In this document: one piece after another, positions 38,270 to 46,568 of the stretch
How the letters are laid out: each line of letters opens with the position of its first letter
Numbering within the stretch: position 1 is the first letter of the stretch
NCBI GenBank assembly: GCA_020073445.1
Contig: JAIQFE010000029.1
Coordinates: forward strand, 20,448 to 84,447
Direction: 5' to 3'
Source of the DNA: Terriglobia bacterium
GTDB taxonomy: Bacteria > Acidobacteriota > Terriglobia > Bryobacterales > Bryobacteraceae
DNA: 64,000 nucleotides
Program-made: the position numbers and the translations under genes
The notes under the pieces: generated by a model
What the model was told of the DNA's origin: nothing
Database searches by the model: none
The model's input: only the letters and a program-made list of their open reading frames with translations

Positions 38270-40732
38270 ATGAGGACCCTGCAACACGTTTTCCGCCGGT
38301 TTGGGATGGCTCCGACGTTTACCGCCATCGCGCTGGTAACGCTGGCGCTGGGCATCGGCGCAAATACGGCCATCTTTAGCGTTATCAACGGCGTGCTGAT
38401 CAAGCCCCTGCCCTTTCCGCAGGCCCAGGATCTGGTGTCGGTCGCGCACCTGGCCCCGGGAGTCCCGTCCATCGGCGGGACACTGACCTGCTCGCCCACC
38501 ATGTACTTCACCTATCGCGAGGAGAACCAGACCTTTCAGGACTTCGGGCTCTGGTCGAATGGAGGAGGGACGATCACCGGCGTGGGTGAACCGGAAGCGC
38601 TCCGGGCGATTGAGGTCACCGACGGCGTGTTGCAGGCCTTGGGCGTACAGCCGGCCGTGGGGCGTTGGTTCTCCCGCGCCGACGACACCCCCGGCGCGCC
38701 CGATACAGTGATGCTGATGTATGGGTATTGGCAGCGAGCCTTTGGCGGAGACAAGTCCGTTGTGGGGCGCTCCTTGAATATCGATTCCAAGCCGCGCACG
38801 GTGATCGGGATCATGCCGCAGAACTTCCGGTTCCTGAACAACGACGCCGAGTTGATCCTGCCGCAACAATTCGACCGCAATAAGGTCTTTTTAGGGAATT
38901 TCGGCTACCAGGGCATCGCACGGCTGAAGCCCGGCGTAACTCTGCAGCAGGCCAACGCCGACGTGGGACGCATGCTCGGAATCTGGCTCAAGGCTTGGCC
39001 GGCGCCACCCGGTTTCGACCGGGCTCTGTTCGAGAATGCCCGCCTGGGCCCCAAGCTCCAGCCTCTGAAGCAGGACGTGGTCGGCGATATCGGCACGGTG
39101 CTGTGGGTGCTGATGGGAACCATCGGGCTGGTGCTGCTGATCGCCTGTGCGAACGTCGCGAATCTGTTGCTGGTGCGCGCCGAGGGCCGCCAGCAGGAAC
39201 TGGCAATACGGGCTGCTCTCGGGGCCGGATGGGGAAGGATCGCGCGCGAAATGCTGATCGAGAGCCTCACCCTGGGAATCATGGGCGGCGTAGTGGGCTT
39301 GGGGTTGGCATACGCTGCCGTGCAAATCCTGGTCGCCAAAGGACCCGCGACACTGCCGCGTTTGAACGAAATTGGAATCGATCCCATCGTCCTCGGTTTC
39401 ACGCTAGCAGCGTCCCTGTTCGCAGGCCTGCTGTTCGGAGTCATCCCGGTGCTGAAATACGCAGGACCGCATTTGGGAACCGCATTGCGCGCCGGCGGAC
39501 GCACGTTGAGTCAGAGCCGGGAGCGGCATCGCGCCCGCAATACGCTGGTGGTCGTGCAGGTGGCGCTCGCGCTGGTGCTATTGATCGGTTCCGGCCTGAT
39601 GATTCGGACGTTTCAGGCTCTGCGGAACGTTCAGCCGGGATTTACACATCCCGAAGAACTCCAGCTGATGCGCATCTTGATTTCCGAAGGGCAGGTAAAA
39701 GAGAACGAACAGGTAATGCGGATGCAGAACGCGATGCTGGACAAGCTCGCCGCTATTCCCGGAGTGACGTCTGTCGCCCTGGCAGGCGCCGCGCCGCTCG
39801 AAGGCTTCGACAACAACGATGTCCTGTTCGCGGAAGATAAGACGTATACCGCCGGGCAGATTCCTCCCGTCCGGCGGTATCGGAACGTCACGCCGGGATT
39901 CTTCCAGACCACAGGAACGCCTCTGATCGCCGGGCGCGATTTCACCTGGACCGACATCTACGACAAGCACCGCGTAGCGATGGTCTCTGAAAATCTGGCC
40001 CGCGAAATGTGGGGCGACCCGAACGCCGCCCTGGGCAAGCGGATCCGGGAAGGTGCGGCTGATCCATGGCGCGAGATTGTCGGTGTGGTGGGCGATGTTT
40101 ACGACGACGGTGCGCAGAAAAAGCCGCCGGCTTTCGCCTACTGGCCAGCCTTGATGGACGCCTTCTACGGCGAGCGGGGCAGCGTCATGCGCTTCGCCGT
40201 ATTCGTGATTCGCACCAAGCGCGCGGCTACGGAAAACTTTCTGACCGAGGCCCGTCAGGCGATCTGGTCCGTCAATTCCAGCTTGCCGGTTTTCCGGGTG
40301 CGTACTCTCAAGGATGTCTACGATGCCTCCATGGCTCGCACGTCCTTCACCTTGGTGATGCTGGCCATCGCCGGCACGATGGCGTTGATCCTGGGTATCG
40401 TGGGGATCTACGGCGTCATCGCGTATGCGGTCACGCAGCGGACGCGTGAGATCGGCATCCGCATGGCGCTGGGCGCGGAGCCATCCCGATTACAGCAAAT
40501 GTTCGTGCGCCACGGGCTGATGCTGGCCGGAATCGGCGCGATCATCGGCTTGGGCACCGCCGCGGGCCTGACACGCCTGATGTCGACCCTGCTGTTCGGG
40601 GTCAAGGCTCTCGATCCTTTGACGTACGCCGGCGTCGCGGCGATCCTGATCGCGGCGGCTGCCTTGGCCAGCTATGTTCCCGCGCGCCGCGCTACCAGAG
40701 TGGATCCTCTGGACGCGCTTCGGGCTGAGTAG
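38270..40732 (+). CDS. MacB-like orphan ABC permease (ADOP type), copy 2
   Basis: An 820-residue tandem paralogue of copy 1 and identical in length; the ATG at 38270 aligns with that of copy 1 (ctccATG in both). The membrane segments and both FtsX halves are nearly unchanged. Differences concentrate in the periplasmic cores (for example GNFGYQGIARLKPG against GNFGYHGIARLKPG, and the regions near residues 55-95 and 500-540). This pattern suggests a recent duplication with divergence of the exposed, substrate- or partner-contacting surface. Confidence 0.88.
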   Translation: MRTLQHVFRRFGMAPTFTAIALVTLALGIGANTAIFSVINGVLIKPLPFPQAQDLVSVAHLAPGVPSIGGTLTCSPTMYFTYREENQTFQDFGLWSNGGGTITGVGEPEALRAIEVTDGVLQALGVQPAVGRWFSRADDTPGAPDTVMLMYGYWQRAFGGDKSVVGRSLNIDSKPRTVIGIMPQNFRFLNNDAELILPQQFDRNKVFLGNFGYQGIARLKPGVTLQQANADVGRMLGIWLKAWPAPPGFDRALFENARLGPKLQPLKQDVVGDIGTVLWVLMGTIGLVLLIACANVANLLLVRAEGRQQELAIRAALGAGWGRIAREMLIESLTLGIMGGVVGLGLAYAAVQILVAKGPATLPRLNEIGIDPIVLGFTLAASLFAGLLFGVIPVLKYAGPHLGTALRAGGRTLSQSRERHRARNTLVVVQVALALVLLIGSGLMIRTFQALRNVQPGFTHPEELQLMRILISEGQVKENEQVMRMQNAMLDKLAAIPGVTSVALAGAAPLEGFDNNDVLFAEDKTYTAGQIPPVRRYRNVTPGFFQTTGTPLIAGRDFTWTDIYDKHRVAMVSENLAREMWGDPNAALGKRIREGAADPWREIVGVVGDVYDDGAQKKPPAFAYWPALMDAFYGERGSVMRFAVFVIRTKRAATENFLTEARQAIWSVNSSLPVFRVRTLKDVYDASMARTSFTLVMLAIAGTMALILGIVGIYGVIAYAVTQRTREIGIRMALGAEPSRLQQMFVRHGLMLAGIGAIIGLGTAAGLTRLMSTLLFGVKALDPLTYAGVAAILIAAAALASYVPARRATRVDPLDALRAE

Positions 40733-40739
40733 CCTGCCC

Positions 40740-41810
40740 TTACGCTCCCGGATGACGCGCTAACTCATCGGTGCGATCCACCAGGTCTTTCAAATTCTGA
40801 TGCAGTTGTTCCAGGACGAACGCGAGTCCGAACACTCGCCCGACCGTCTCATCGGATAGATCCCGCATGAGCCGGGCCTTGCGCGATTCCGCTACGGCGG
40901 ACGCGAATCCCGTAAACGCGGCGTCCGCTTCTTGGAGCGATGGGGAAGGCTTCTGATTCGTGGTCGCCTCGCCGTCGGCATGAAGAAATGCCGCGATGGC
41001 GGCGGCCACGCGTGAGGCGGGTTCGGCAAGAAGCCGCAACGGTTCCGGCAAAGGCTCGGCCGTCGTTCGTCCGACTGCGGCCAAATCGTTCCTGAGCCTT
41101 CGAAGAGTTCGCAGGATCGATTGCGGGTCGGGGCCCGCGCGTAAATAGGTGGCACGTTCCCGAGTGGCATCATCCCCAGCGGCCTCGGCCTGACTGAGCG
41201 CAATCCGAATATCGTCGTGCAGGCTCTGGATCGCGTCCGGATCGCCTTCGCCCGACAGTCCCTTCACAACGATCGCCGCCAGATCTCCCATCTTGCCGAT
41301 CGCCCGGCCCGCCGCCTCGGCCATCCCTTCGTGCGCGCGTGCGGGCAGAACCAGCAGCGCCACGGCCATCGCGACGATCCCGCCGAGTCCGATCTCCAGG
41401 ACTCTTTGGATGGCCTGCGCTTCGGGGCTGACGGCGTTGCTGGGGGTGAGTAACAAAATGATGGCAGTCACGGGCGCGGCACGATACGCAGGCTTCAAAG
41501 CCGCCAGCAACGCCAATGGAATCAGGACGACGGTGAATGCAAGTCCCAGGCCAAGGCCATTGAACGGACGAAGAACCACCAAGACCGCGACACCCCATAC
41601 GGCTCCGCCCAGCGAGCCAAGCAGCCGGTCGAGCATCGCCTTGAGCGACGCTCCGACGCTCCCCTGCATCACGATGACCGCCGTCAGCACAGCAGGATAA
41701 CTCTGCGGGAGATCGAGCAGGCGACACAGGATATACGCGGCCAAGCTTGCCACCGTCATGCGCACGGCCAACTTGAGTTGCGCGCGATGACGGCGGATCC
41801 ACATAACCAT
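40740..41810 (-). CDS. FUSC-family (aromatic acid exporter-like) membrane protein
   Basis: A 356-residue inner-membrane protein. About six helices occupy residues 10-160 (LKLAVRMTVASLAAYILC, SYPAVLTAVIVMQGSVGASLKAMLDRLLGSLGGAVWG), with the VLPARAHEG end typical of FUSC proteins such as YccS and AaeB. A helical cytoplasmic domain follows. Such proteins export aromatic acids or other small compounds. The start is uncertain between ATG 41810 and ATG 41804; longer frames would run into the divergent SDR gene. It shares a 30-base divergent promoter region with that gene. Confidence 0.75.
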   Translation of the reverse strand: MVMWIRRHRAQLKLAVRMTVASLAAYILCRLLDLPQSYPAVLTAVIVMQGSVGASLKAMLDRLLGSLGGAVWGVAVLVVLRPFNGLGLGLAFTVVLIPLALLAALKPAYRAAPVTAIILLLTPSNAVSPEAQAIQRVLEIGLGGIVAMAVALLVLPARAHEGMAEAAGRAIGKMGDLAAIVVKGLSGEGDPDAIQSLHDDIRIALSQAEAAGDDATRERATYLRAGPDPQSILRTLRRLRNDLAAVGRTTAEPLPEPLRLLAEPASRVAAAIAAFLHADGEATTNQKPSPSLQEADAAFTGFASAVAESRKARLMRDLSDETVGRVFGLAFVLEQLHQNLKDLVDRTDELARHPGA

Positions 41811-41821
41811 ACACGTGATAA

Positions 41822-41839
41822 TAGTAGACACGTCTGCTA
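41822..41839. promoter_or_regulatory. Candidate operator in the FUSC/SDR divergent gap
   Basis: An 18-base near-perfect inverted repeat, TAGTAGAC-ac-GTCTGCTA (7 of 8 positions pair), fills most of the 30 bases between the two divergent starts and ends one base before the SDR ATG. Its form (TAGNAGAC/GTCTNCTA) resembles BlaI/MecI-type operators, which are TAC/GTA-rich palindromes. It is likely to control both genes. Confidence 0.45.
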
Positions 41840-41840
41840 T

Positions 41841-43265
41841 ATGGATACTGATTTCGCTATCGAGCACGCACTATTGGAGCGCCTCCGCGCGGCAGCGGAA
41901 CTGCTCGAAGAGCTCGCCGGCGACAGGGTCCTCCTGAACCAGCTCCCGGCGGAGGATCGGGCGCGCCTGCTGCGGGCGGCGGCCGAGCTTTACAATCCCG
42001 ACAAACTCGCGCGCCGGGAAATGCTGAAGGCCGCCGAGCGGGAACGCGCTCAACGCACTGGCGCCGTACTCAACGAGACAGGAATTCGCACGCTGCGGCG
42101 GAAACCAGTGTTCACTACGCCCAATTTCTTTCCGCCGCCGGAAGCCGAGCCGCAGAGTACTGAAGTGCCCGATTCGCCTCATTGCTACGTCTGCAAGCAG
42201 CACTACTCGGAGATCCACCACTTCTACGATCAGATGTGTCCGGCGTGCGCCGAGTTCAATTTCAACAAGCGCACAGAGCTGGCCGATCTAACTGGAAGAA
42301 TTGCGCTGCTGACCGGAGGACGTGTCAAGATCGGCTATCAGGCCGGCCTGAAGCTGTTGCGGTGCGGAGCGAAACTGATCGTGACGACCCGCTTTCCCCG
42401 CGATTCGGCGCAACGTTACGCTCGCGAACCGGATTTCGCAAAGTGGTCGGATCGCCTCGAAATCTTCGGGCTCGATCTGCGTCATACTCCCAGCGTCGAG
42501 GCGCTGTGCACACATTTGCTGGCGACTCTTCCGCGCCTCGATTTCATCATCAACAATGCCTGCCAGACCGTTCGTCGCCCACCGGAGTTCTATAAACACA
42601 TGATGGAGGGCGAGAGGGCGGCGCTGGGTGAAACGCCAGCGCTGCTGCTTCGGGAAGCATTACCTCCTTCCGCCGAACTGTCCCAAATCCCGCTGCTGCC
42701 GGAGGATTTCGAAGTAGCGAAGCAGCTCTTTCCTGAAGGGCGTCTCGACCAGGACCTGCAGCAGGTCGATTTACGCGGTCGAAATTCGTGGCGGCTGCTG
42801 ATGGCGGAGGTCTCGTCGGTCGAATTGCTGGAGGTCCAGCTGATCAACGCGATCGCGCCCTTCATCATCAACGCTCGTCTCAAGTCTCTGATGATGCGCA
42901 CGCCGGAGCGCGACAAACATATCGTCAACGTATCGGCGGTCGAAGGCCAGTTTTACCGGAATTGGAAAACCACTCGCCATCCGCATACCAACATGGCCAA
43001 GGCCGCGCTCAACATGATGACGCGCACCTCGGCGACCGACTATCACGGCGACGGCATCCACATGAACAGCGTCGATACCGGCTGGGTGACCGACGAAGAT
43101 CCGGTCGAGATCGCCGCGCGCAAGACGGTCGAGCAGAAGTTTCACCCGCCCCTGGACATCGTGGATGGCGCGGCGCGCATCCTGGATCCCATCATCAACG
43201 GATTCAACACCGGCGAACACGTCTGGGGACTGTTCCTGAAGGATTACCGGCCAACCGACTGGTAG
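41841..43265 (+). CDS. SDR-fold protein with N-terminal zinc ribbon
   Basis: A 474-residue protein starting at ATG 41841. Residues 1-80 are helical and charged. A four-cysteine ribbon follows, Cys115-x-x-Cys118 and Cys133-x-x-Cys136. From 150 there is a short-chain dehydrogenase Rossmann fold: TGGRVKIG (158-165), FIINNA (235-240), INAIAPFIINARL and the Ser365 of NVSAVEG. The catalytic YxxxK reads Thr383-Asn-Met-Ala-Lys387, so the tyrosine is absent. The cofactor site may remain, but ordinary SDR chemistry is doubtful. The insert between 240 and 330 is also longer than usual. Function unknown. Confidence 0.7.
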   Translation: MDTDFAIEHALLERLRAAAELLEELAGDRVLLNQLPAEDRARLLRAAAELYNPDKLARREMLKAAERERAQRTGAVLNETGIRTLRRKPVFTTPNFFPPPEAEPQSTEVPDSPHCYVCKQHYSEIHHFYDQMCPACAEFNFNKRTELADLTGRIALLTGGRVKIGYQAGLKLLRCGAKLIVTTRFPRDSAQRYAREPDFAKWSDRLEIFGLDLRHTPSVEALCTHLLATLPRLDFIINNACQTVRRPPEFYKHMMEGERAALGETPALLLREALPPSAELSQIPLLPEDFEVAKQLFPEGRLDQDLQQVDLRGRNSWRLLMAEVSSVELLEVQLINAIAPFIINARLKSLMMRTPERDKHIVNVSAVEGQFYRNWKTTRHPHTNMAKAALNMMTRTSATDYHGDGIHMNSVDTGWVTDEDPVEIAARKTVEQKFHPPLDIVDGAARILDPIINGFNTGEHVWGLFLKDYRPTDW

Positions 43266-43335
43266 ACGGGCTGGGGATGCCTTCGGCCGCCCGTTGCGAT
43301 ATGATTTGGCTGATATTCGCGGCAGGGAGGCTTCC

Positions 43336-44361
43336 ATGTGGAATCGATATCTCGCGTCCGGAGTAACCGCAACCATCGTGACTGGAGTGCTGGCACTGGC
43401 GCCCGCACCCGTCGCCGGCCAGGCTCCCGCTAAGACCAAGGACACCAAAGCTTGGAAGGCTCCGCGGACTCCGGACGGTGTGCCCGACTTTCAAGGCTAC
43501 TGGACCAACAATACCCTGACGCCTTTGGAGCGGCCGAAGGGTCTCGGATCGAAAGAATTCTACACGGATCAGGAAATAGCCGATGCGCAAAAGAAGGAAC
43601 AACAGCGATTGGCTTTGAACGTAGCGGAAGGCCGCCCCACCGAACAGGGGACCGCCGACGACGTGCATTATGATTTCGCCCAGTTCGGCTTGGACAAGTC
43701 CCAGGCCAACATGGTGTGGGACAAACGAACATCGCTGATCATCGGATCGACAGGCACCATTCCTCCGCAGTTGCCTGAGGCCCGGAAAAGAAACGCCGAT
43801 ATCGCCGCCAAGAATCGGGGACATGAGTTCGACGGCCCGGAGAATCGGCCGCTGAGCGCGCGCTGCATCATCATGGGCTACGATGCGGTTCCGATGCTTC
43901 CCGCAGGCTATAACAACAATCTGCAGATTGTGCAGGGCGCGGGAATCGTGACCATTCTGCATGAGATGAACCATTCGGCCCGCGTCATTCCCACGAATTC
44001 ATCCCCGCACCCGGCTCCGACTATCGGGATGTATCGCGGCGATTCGCGCGGCCACTGGGACGGCGATACGCTGGTGGTCGACGTCACCAATTTCAACGAC
44101 CGCAATCCCTTCCGTGGGTCGAGCGACAAGCTGCATGTGGTGGAACGTTTCACCCGCGTGGCACCGGACACCATTCTGTACAGGTTCACCGTCGAAGATC
44201 CGGCAACGTGGGACCAGCCCTGGACCGCCGAGCTAGCCTGGACCAAAGCCGCCGGACCGATCTATGAATTCGGGTGCCATGAAGGTAATTACGGGCTCGC
44301 GAATACGTTGAGCGGAGCCCGCGTCGCCGAGGCAGAAGCGGCCAAGAAGTCCGGCAAATAA
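43336..44361 (+). CDS. Conserved secreted protein of unknown function
   Basis: A 341-residue exported protein. The ATG at 43336 is chosen because GGGAGG lies 6 bases upstream and a signal peptide follows (MWNRYLASGVTATIVTGVLA, ending near AGQ). The mature part has blocks that recur in a family abundant in acidobacteria: APRTPDGVPDFQGYW, TPLERPKGLGSKEF, HILHEMNH-like TILHEMNHSARVI, GDSRGHWDGDTLVVDVTNFNDR and LHVVERFTRV. No enzyme signature is established; it is not a pseudogene. Confidence 0.65.
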   Translation: MWNRYLASGVTATIVTGVLALAPAPVAGQAPAKTKDTKAWKAPRTPDGVPDFQGYWTNNTLTPLERPKGLGSKEFYTDQEIADAQKKEQQRLALNVAEGRPTEQGTADDVHYDFAQFGLDKSQANMVWDKRTSLIIGSTGTIPPQLPEARKRNADIAAKNRGHEFDGPENRPLSARCIIMGYDAVPMLPAGYNNNLQIVQGAGIVTILHEMNHSARVIPTNSSPHPAPTIGMYRGDSRGHWDGDTLVVDVTNFNDRNPFRGSSDKLHVVERFTRVAPDTILYRFTVEDPATWDQPWTAELAWTKAAGPIYEFGCHEGNYGLANTLSGARVAEAEAAKKSGK

Positions 44362-44400
44362 CTCCGCCGGATAACGGCGCGCGCATGCTATATCTATGCT

Positions 44401-44979
44401 GTGTCGCTTCCGCTCAGAGCTGTGCCGCTCCCGCTCATTCTTGCCTCGCAATCCCCGCGCCGCCGCGAACTTCTTGCTACCGCCGGGATCCTTTTCACTG
44501 TCCGTGCCCGCGAGGTCGAAGAAGTTCGCGCCACCGGTGAAGCGGCCGATGCCTATGTTCGCCGTCTGGCATACGCTAAAGCCGAGGCTGCCTGGGAGGA
44601 CCGCGAAGAAATTGTACTGGGCGCCGACACCGTGGTCGTACTAGGACAAGAGGTCCTGGAAAAACCCCGCGATGCGGCCGACGCGCGTGCCATGCTCCGG
44701 CTCCTGGCGGGCCGCGAGCACACCGTCATCACCGGCATTTGCTTGCGCCATCCCGGCGGCGTCCAAGTCGATAGCACCGCTACCCGCGTGCATTTCGCGC
44801 CGCTGACCGACGCCGAGATCGACGCCTATGTCGCCAGCGGAGAACCCATGGACAAGGCCGGGGCCTACGCCATTCAGGGACTCGCCTCCAAGTTCGTCGA
44901 ACGCGTCGAGGGCTGTTACTTCAACGTCATCGGACTGCCTTTGTCCCAGGTGTACCGGTACTTGAAAACTCTGGAATAA
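44401..44979 (+). CDS. maf: Maf-family nucleoside triphosphate pyrophosphatase
   Basis: A 192-residue house-cleaning enzyme that hydrolyses dTTP/UTP or modified NTPs to the monophosphate. Markers are LILASQSPRRRELL, the catalytic Asp in GADTVVVL, LEKPRD, HTVITGICLR and GAYAIQGLASKFVERVEGCYFNVIGLP. Starts at GTG 44401 or GTG 44422 are both possible; the latter is nearer to the family's usual N-terminus. The TPR gene follows 16 bases later. Confidence 0.9.
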   Translation: MSLPLRAVPLPLILASQSPRRRELLATAGILFTVRAREVEEVRATGEAADAYVRRLAYAKAEAAWEDREEIVLGADTVVVLGQEVLEKPRDAADARAMLRLLAGREHTVITGICLRHPGGVQVDSTATRVHFAPLTDAEIDAYVASGEPMDKAGAYAIQGLASKFVERVEGCYFNVIGLPLSQVYRYLKTLE

Positions 44980-44995
44980 ATTGTAGTCTGATCTG

Positions 44996-45982
44996 GTGTT
45001 TCGGACGGCACTCGCGGTCGCGGTTACTTCCACTGTGTTGTTTGCCGCGGATCGGCGTCCGGCTCCCGTTGCAAATCTGGACTTGCAGGGAAAGATCACC
45101 GGCGCCACCAGCTTGCGTTCCCTGCGCGTAAATCTGTTCGGTGTCGAAGTGCCGTACGTGGAATCCGCCGAAGTGAATCGCAGCGGCGAATTCCGATTCC
45201 GCTCGCTGGTTCCCGGCAATTACACCGTGGCCGTAGTTCGCAACGGCTTGGGCGAAGTTCGCCGTACCGTTGTGATCAGCGCCTCTGTAGCCGACCCGTC
45301 CGGAGTGGTGCACGCGACGATTCCATACACCTCTGGTGAAGCCGCTGCCAATCCCAATGGCGGCCTTATATCCGTCCACCAGCTTTCGATTCCCGCAACC
45401 GCCTCCGCCAAATACGCCGAGGCTCGAAAACGCCTGGCCGCGCACGATCCCGATGGCGCAGTTCATATGCTGGAAGAGGCCGTCTCTCTTGCGCCCGAGT
45501 TTGCAGCCGCCTGGAACGCACTCGGCGTCATCGCCTTTCAGACCGGCGACGATGAACGCGCCGAAGCCCATTTCCGCAAAGCACTCGACGCCGATCCGGG
45601 TGCGTTTGAGCCTCTGGTAAACCTGGGTGGCGTGCTGCTGAAGAAAGCGACGCTGAAGAAGGAAGCTCCCGCGGAGGCGCTGCCCTTCAACCAGCGAGCC
45701 GTACGTGACCGGCCGGAGGACGCTCTCGCGAACGCCCAGCTCGGCATGAACTACTTCAAGCTGGATCAGTTCGATCAGGCCGAGCAATATCTGCTGGCGG
45801 CCAAGCGCCTCGACCCCGCGCAATTCTACCAGCCGCAAATCTTTCTGGCGGAAATTTACACGCGCCGCGGGAATCGCAGGGCGGCGGTCCGGGAACTGGA
45901 AGAGGTCCTGGCGATCCGTCCGGACGGGCCGTTGTCCGACAGTATCCGGCACAATCTCGCCCAGCTCACCGCTGCGCGGTAA
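44996..45982 (+). CDS. Secreted TPR protein with N-terminal Ig-like domain
   Basis: A 328-residue exported protein from a GTG start (signal about 1-18). Residues 25-110 form a carboxypeptidase-regulatory/SdrD-like beta domain (VNRSGEFRFRSLVPGNYTVAVVR). From about 135 there are four TPR units (YAEARKRLAAHDPDGAVHMLEEAVSLAP and following, AEAHFRKALDADPGAFEPLVNLG, ANAQLGMNYFKLDQFDQAEQYLLAAKRLDP, PQIFLAEIYTRRGNRRAAVRELEEVL). Probably a periplasmic scaffold. The combination is frequent in acidobacteria. Confidence 0.7.
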   Translation: MFRTALAVAVTSTVLFAADRRPAPVANLDLQGKITGATSLRSLRVNLFGVEVPYVESAEVNRSGEFRFRSLVPGNYTVAVVRNGLGEVRRTVVISASVADPSGVVHATIPYTSGEAAANPNGGLISVHQLSIPATASAKYAEARKRLAAHDPDGAVHMLEEAVSLAPEFAAAWNALGVIAFQTGDDERAEAHFRKALDADPGAFEPLVNLGGVLLKKATLKKEAPAEALPFNQRAVRDRPEDALANAQLGMNYFKLDQFDQAEQYLLAAKRLDPAQFYQPQIFLAEIYTRRGNRRAAVRELEEVLAIRPDGPLSDSIRHNLAQLTAAR

Positions 45983-46041
45983 TACCATTCGATTCATTGG
46001 AAGGCGACGTGCTCGCTTAATTGCGAGATTGGTTGCAAGAT

Positions 46042-46191
46042 ATGAAGCCCCTGACTTTACTACTCGTCTTGGGATCCGTGTATACCTACGCGATGGTACG
46101 GACTAAGACGTTACTGGAAAGCCCGGATAAGATGACCGTCTGCGAATATGTCATCACAAGGCGGGCGTGCAGCGTATTGGCAAAGCTCTAA
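46042..46191 (+). CDS. Possible small membrane-anchored protein (49 aa)
   Basis: ATG 46042 opens a 49-codon frame with an N-terminal hydrophobic segment (KPLTLLLVLGSVYTYAM), then a short polar tail with two cysteines (Cys34 and Cys44). There is no strong ribosome binding site. It ends four bases into the convergent gene at 46188. The 205-base gap otherwise holds no feature. It may be a real small protein or a chance frame. Confidence 0.25.
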   Translation: MKPLTLLLVLGSVYTYAMVRTKTLLESPDKMTVCEYVITRRACSVLAKL

Positions 46192-46568
46192 GCTGCTCCG
46201 GCCCCGCGCCGCAGCCGGCCTTCTTCCGCGCGCAGGTAAAAGCCGAACAGCGGAGCGCGTTCATCGTGGCTGGAACCGAGTGCCCATCGGCCCATCTTCC
46301 ATTGCGCGCGCAGATACCGCACATCTGGGTGGCTGGTCATATCGAGCACTAGTGAATACGTCCCGCAGTAGAACTTTTGCGGAAACATCATCAAAGGACG
46401 CCAATTGTCCCCGTCCGCCGAACCCCATACGGAAACTTCCAGGCTTTCCTGCGCGATAATGCGCGTGATGCCGAGCGTCAGTTGGACAATCTTCCGTTGG
46501 AACGGCATCTCCGCGCCCATCCCATCCTGACGGGCGACAGTTTCCGGAAGCAAGAATTGCGGCAGCAT
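46188..46568 (-). CDS. Conserved hypothetical protein
   Basis: A 126-residue cytoplasmic protein with well-conserved-looking blocks: LTLGITRIIAQESLEVSVWGSADGDNW, MFPQKFYCGTYSLVLDM and DVRYLRAQWKMGRW. The strand-rich pattern suggests a jelly-roll or discoidin-like fold. No function is known to me. Its ATG overlaps the stop of the aminotransferase upstream, so they are coupled. Confidence 0.6.
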   Translation of the reverse strand: MLPQFLLPETVARQDGMGAEMPFQRKIVQLTLGITRIIAQESLEVSVWGSADGDNWRPLMMFPQKFYCGTYSLVLDMTSHPDVRYLRAQWKMGRWALGSSHDERAPLFGFYLRAEEGRLRRGAGAA

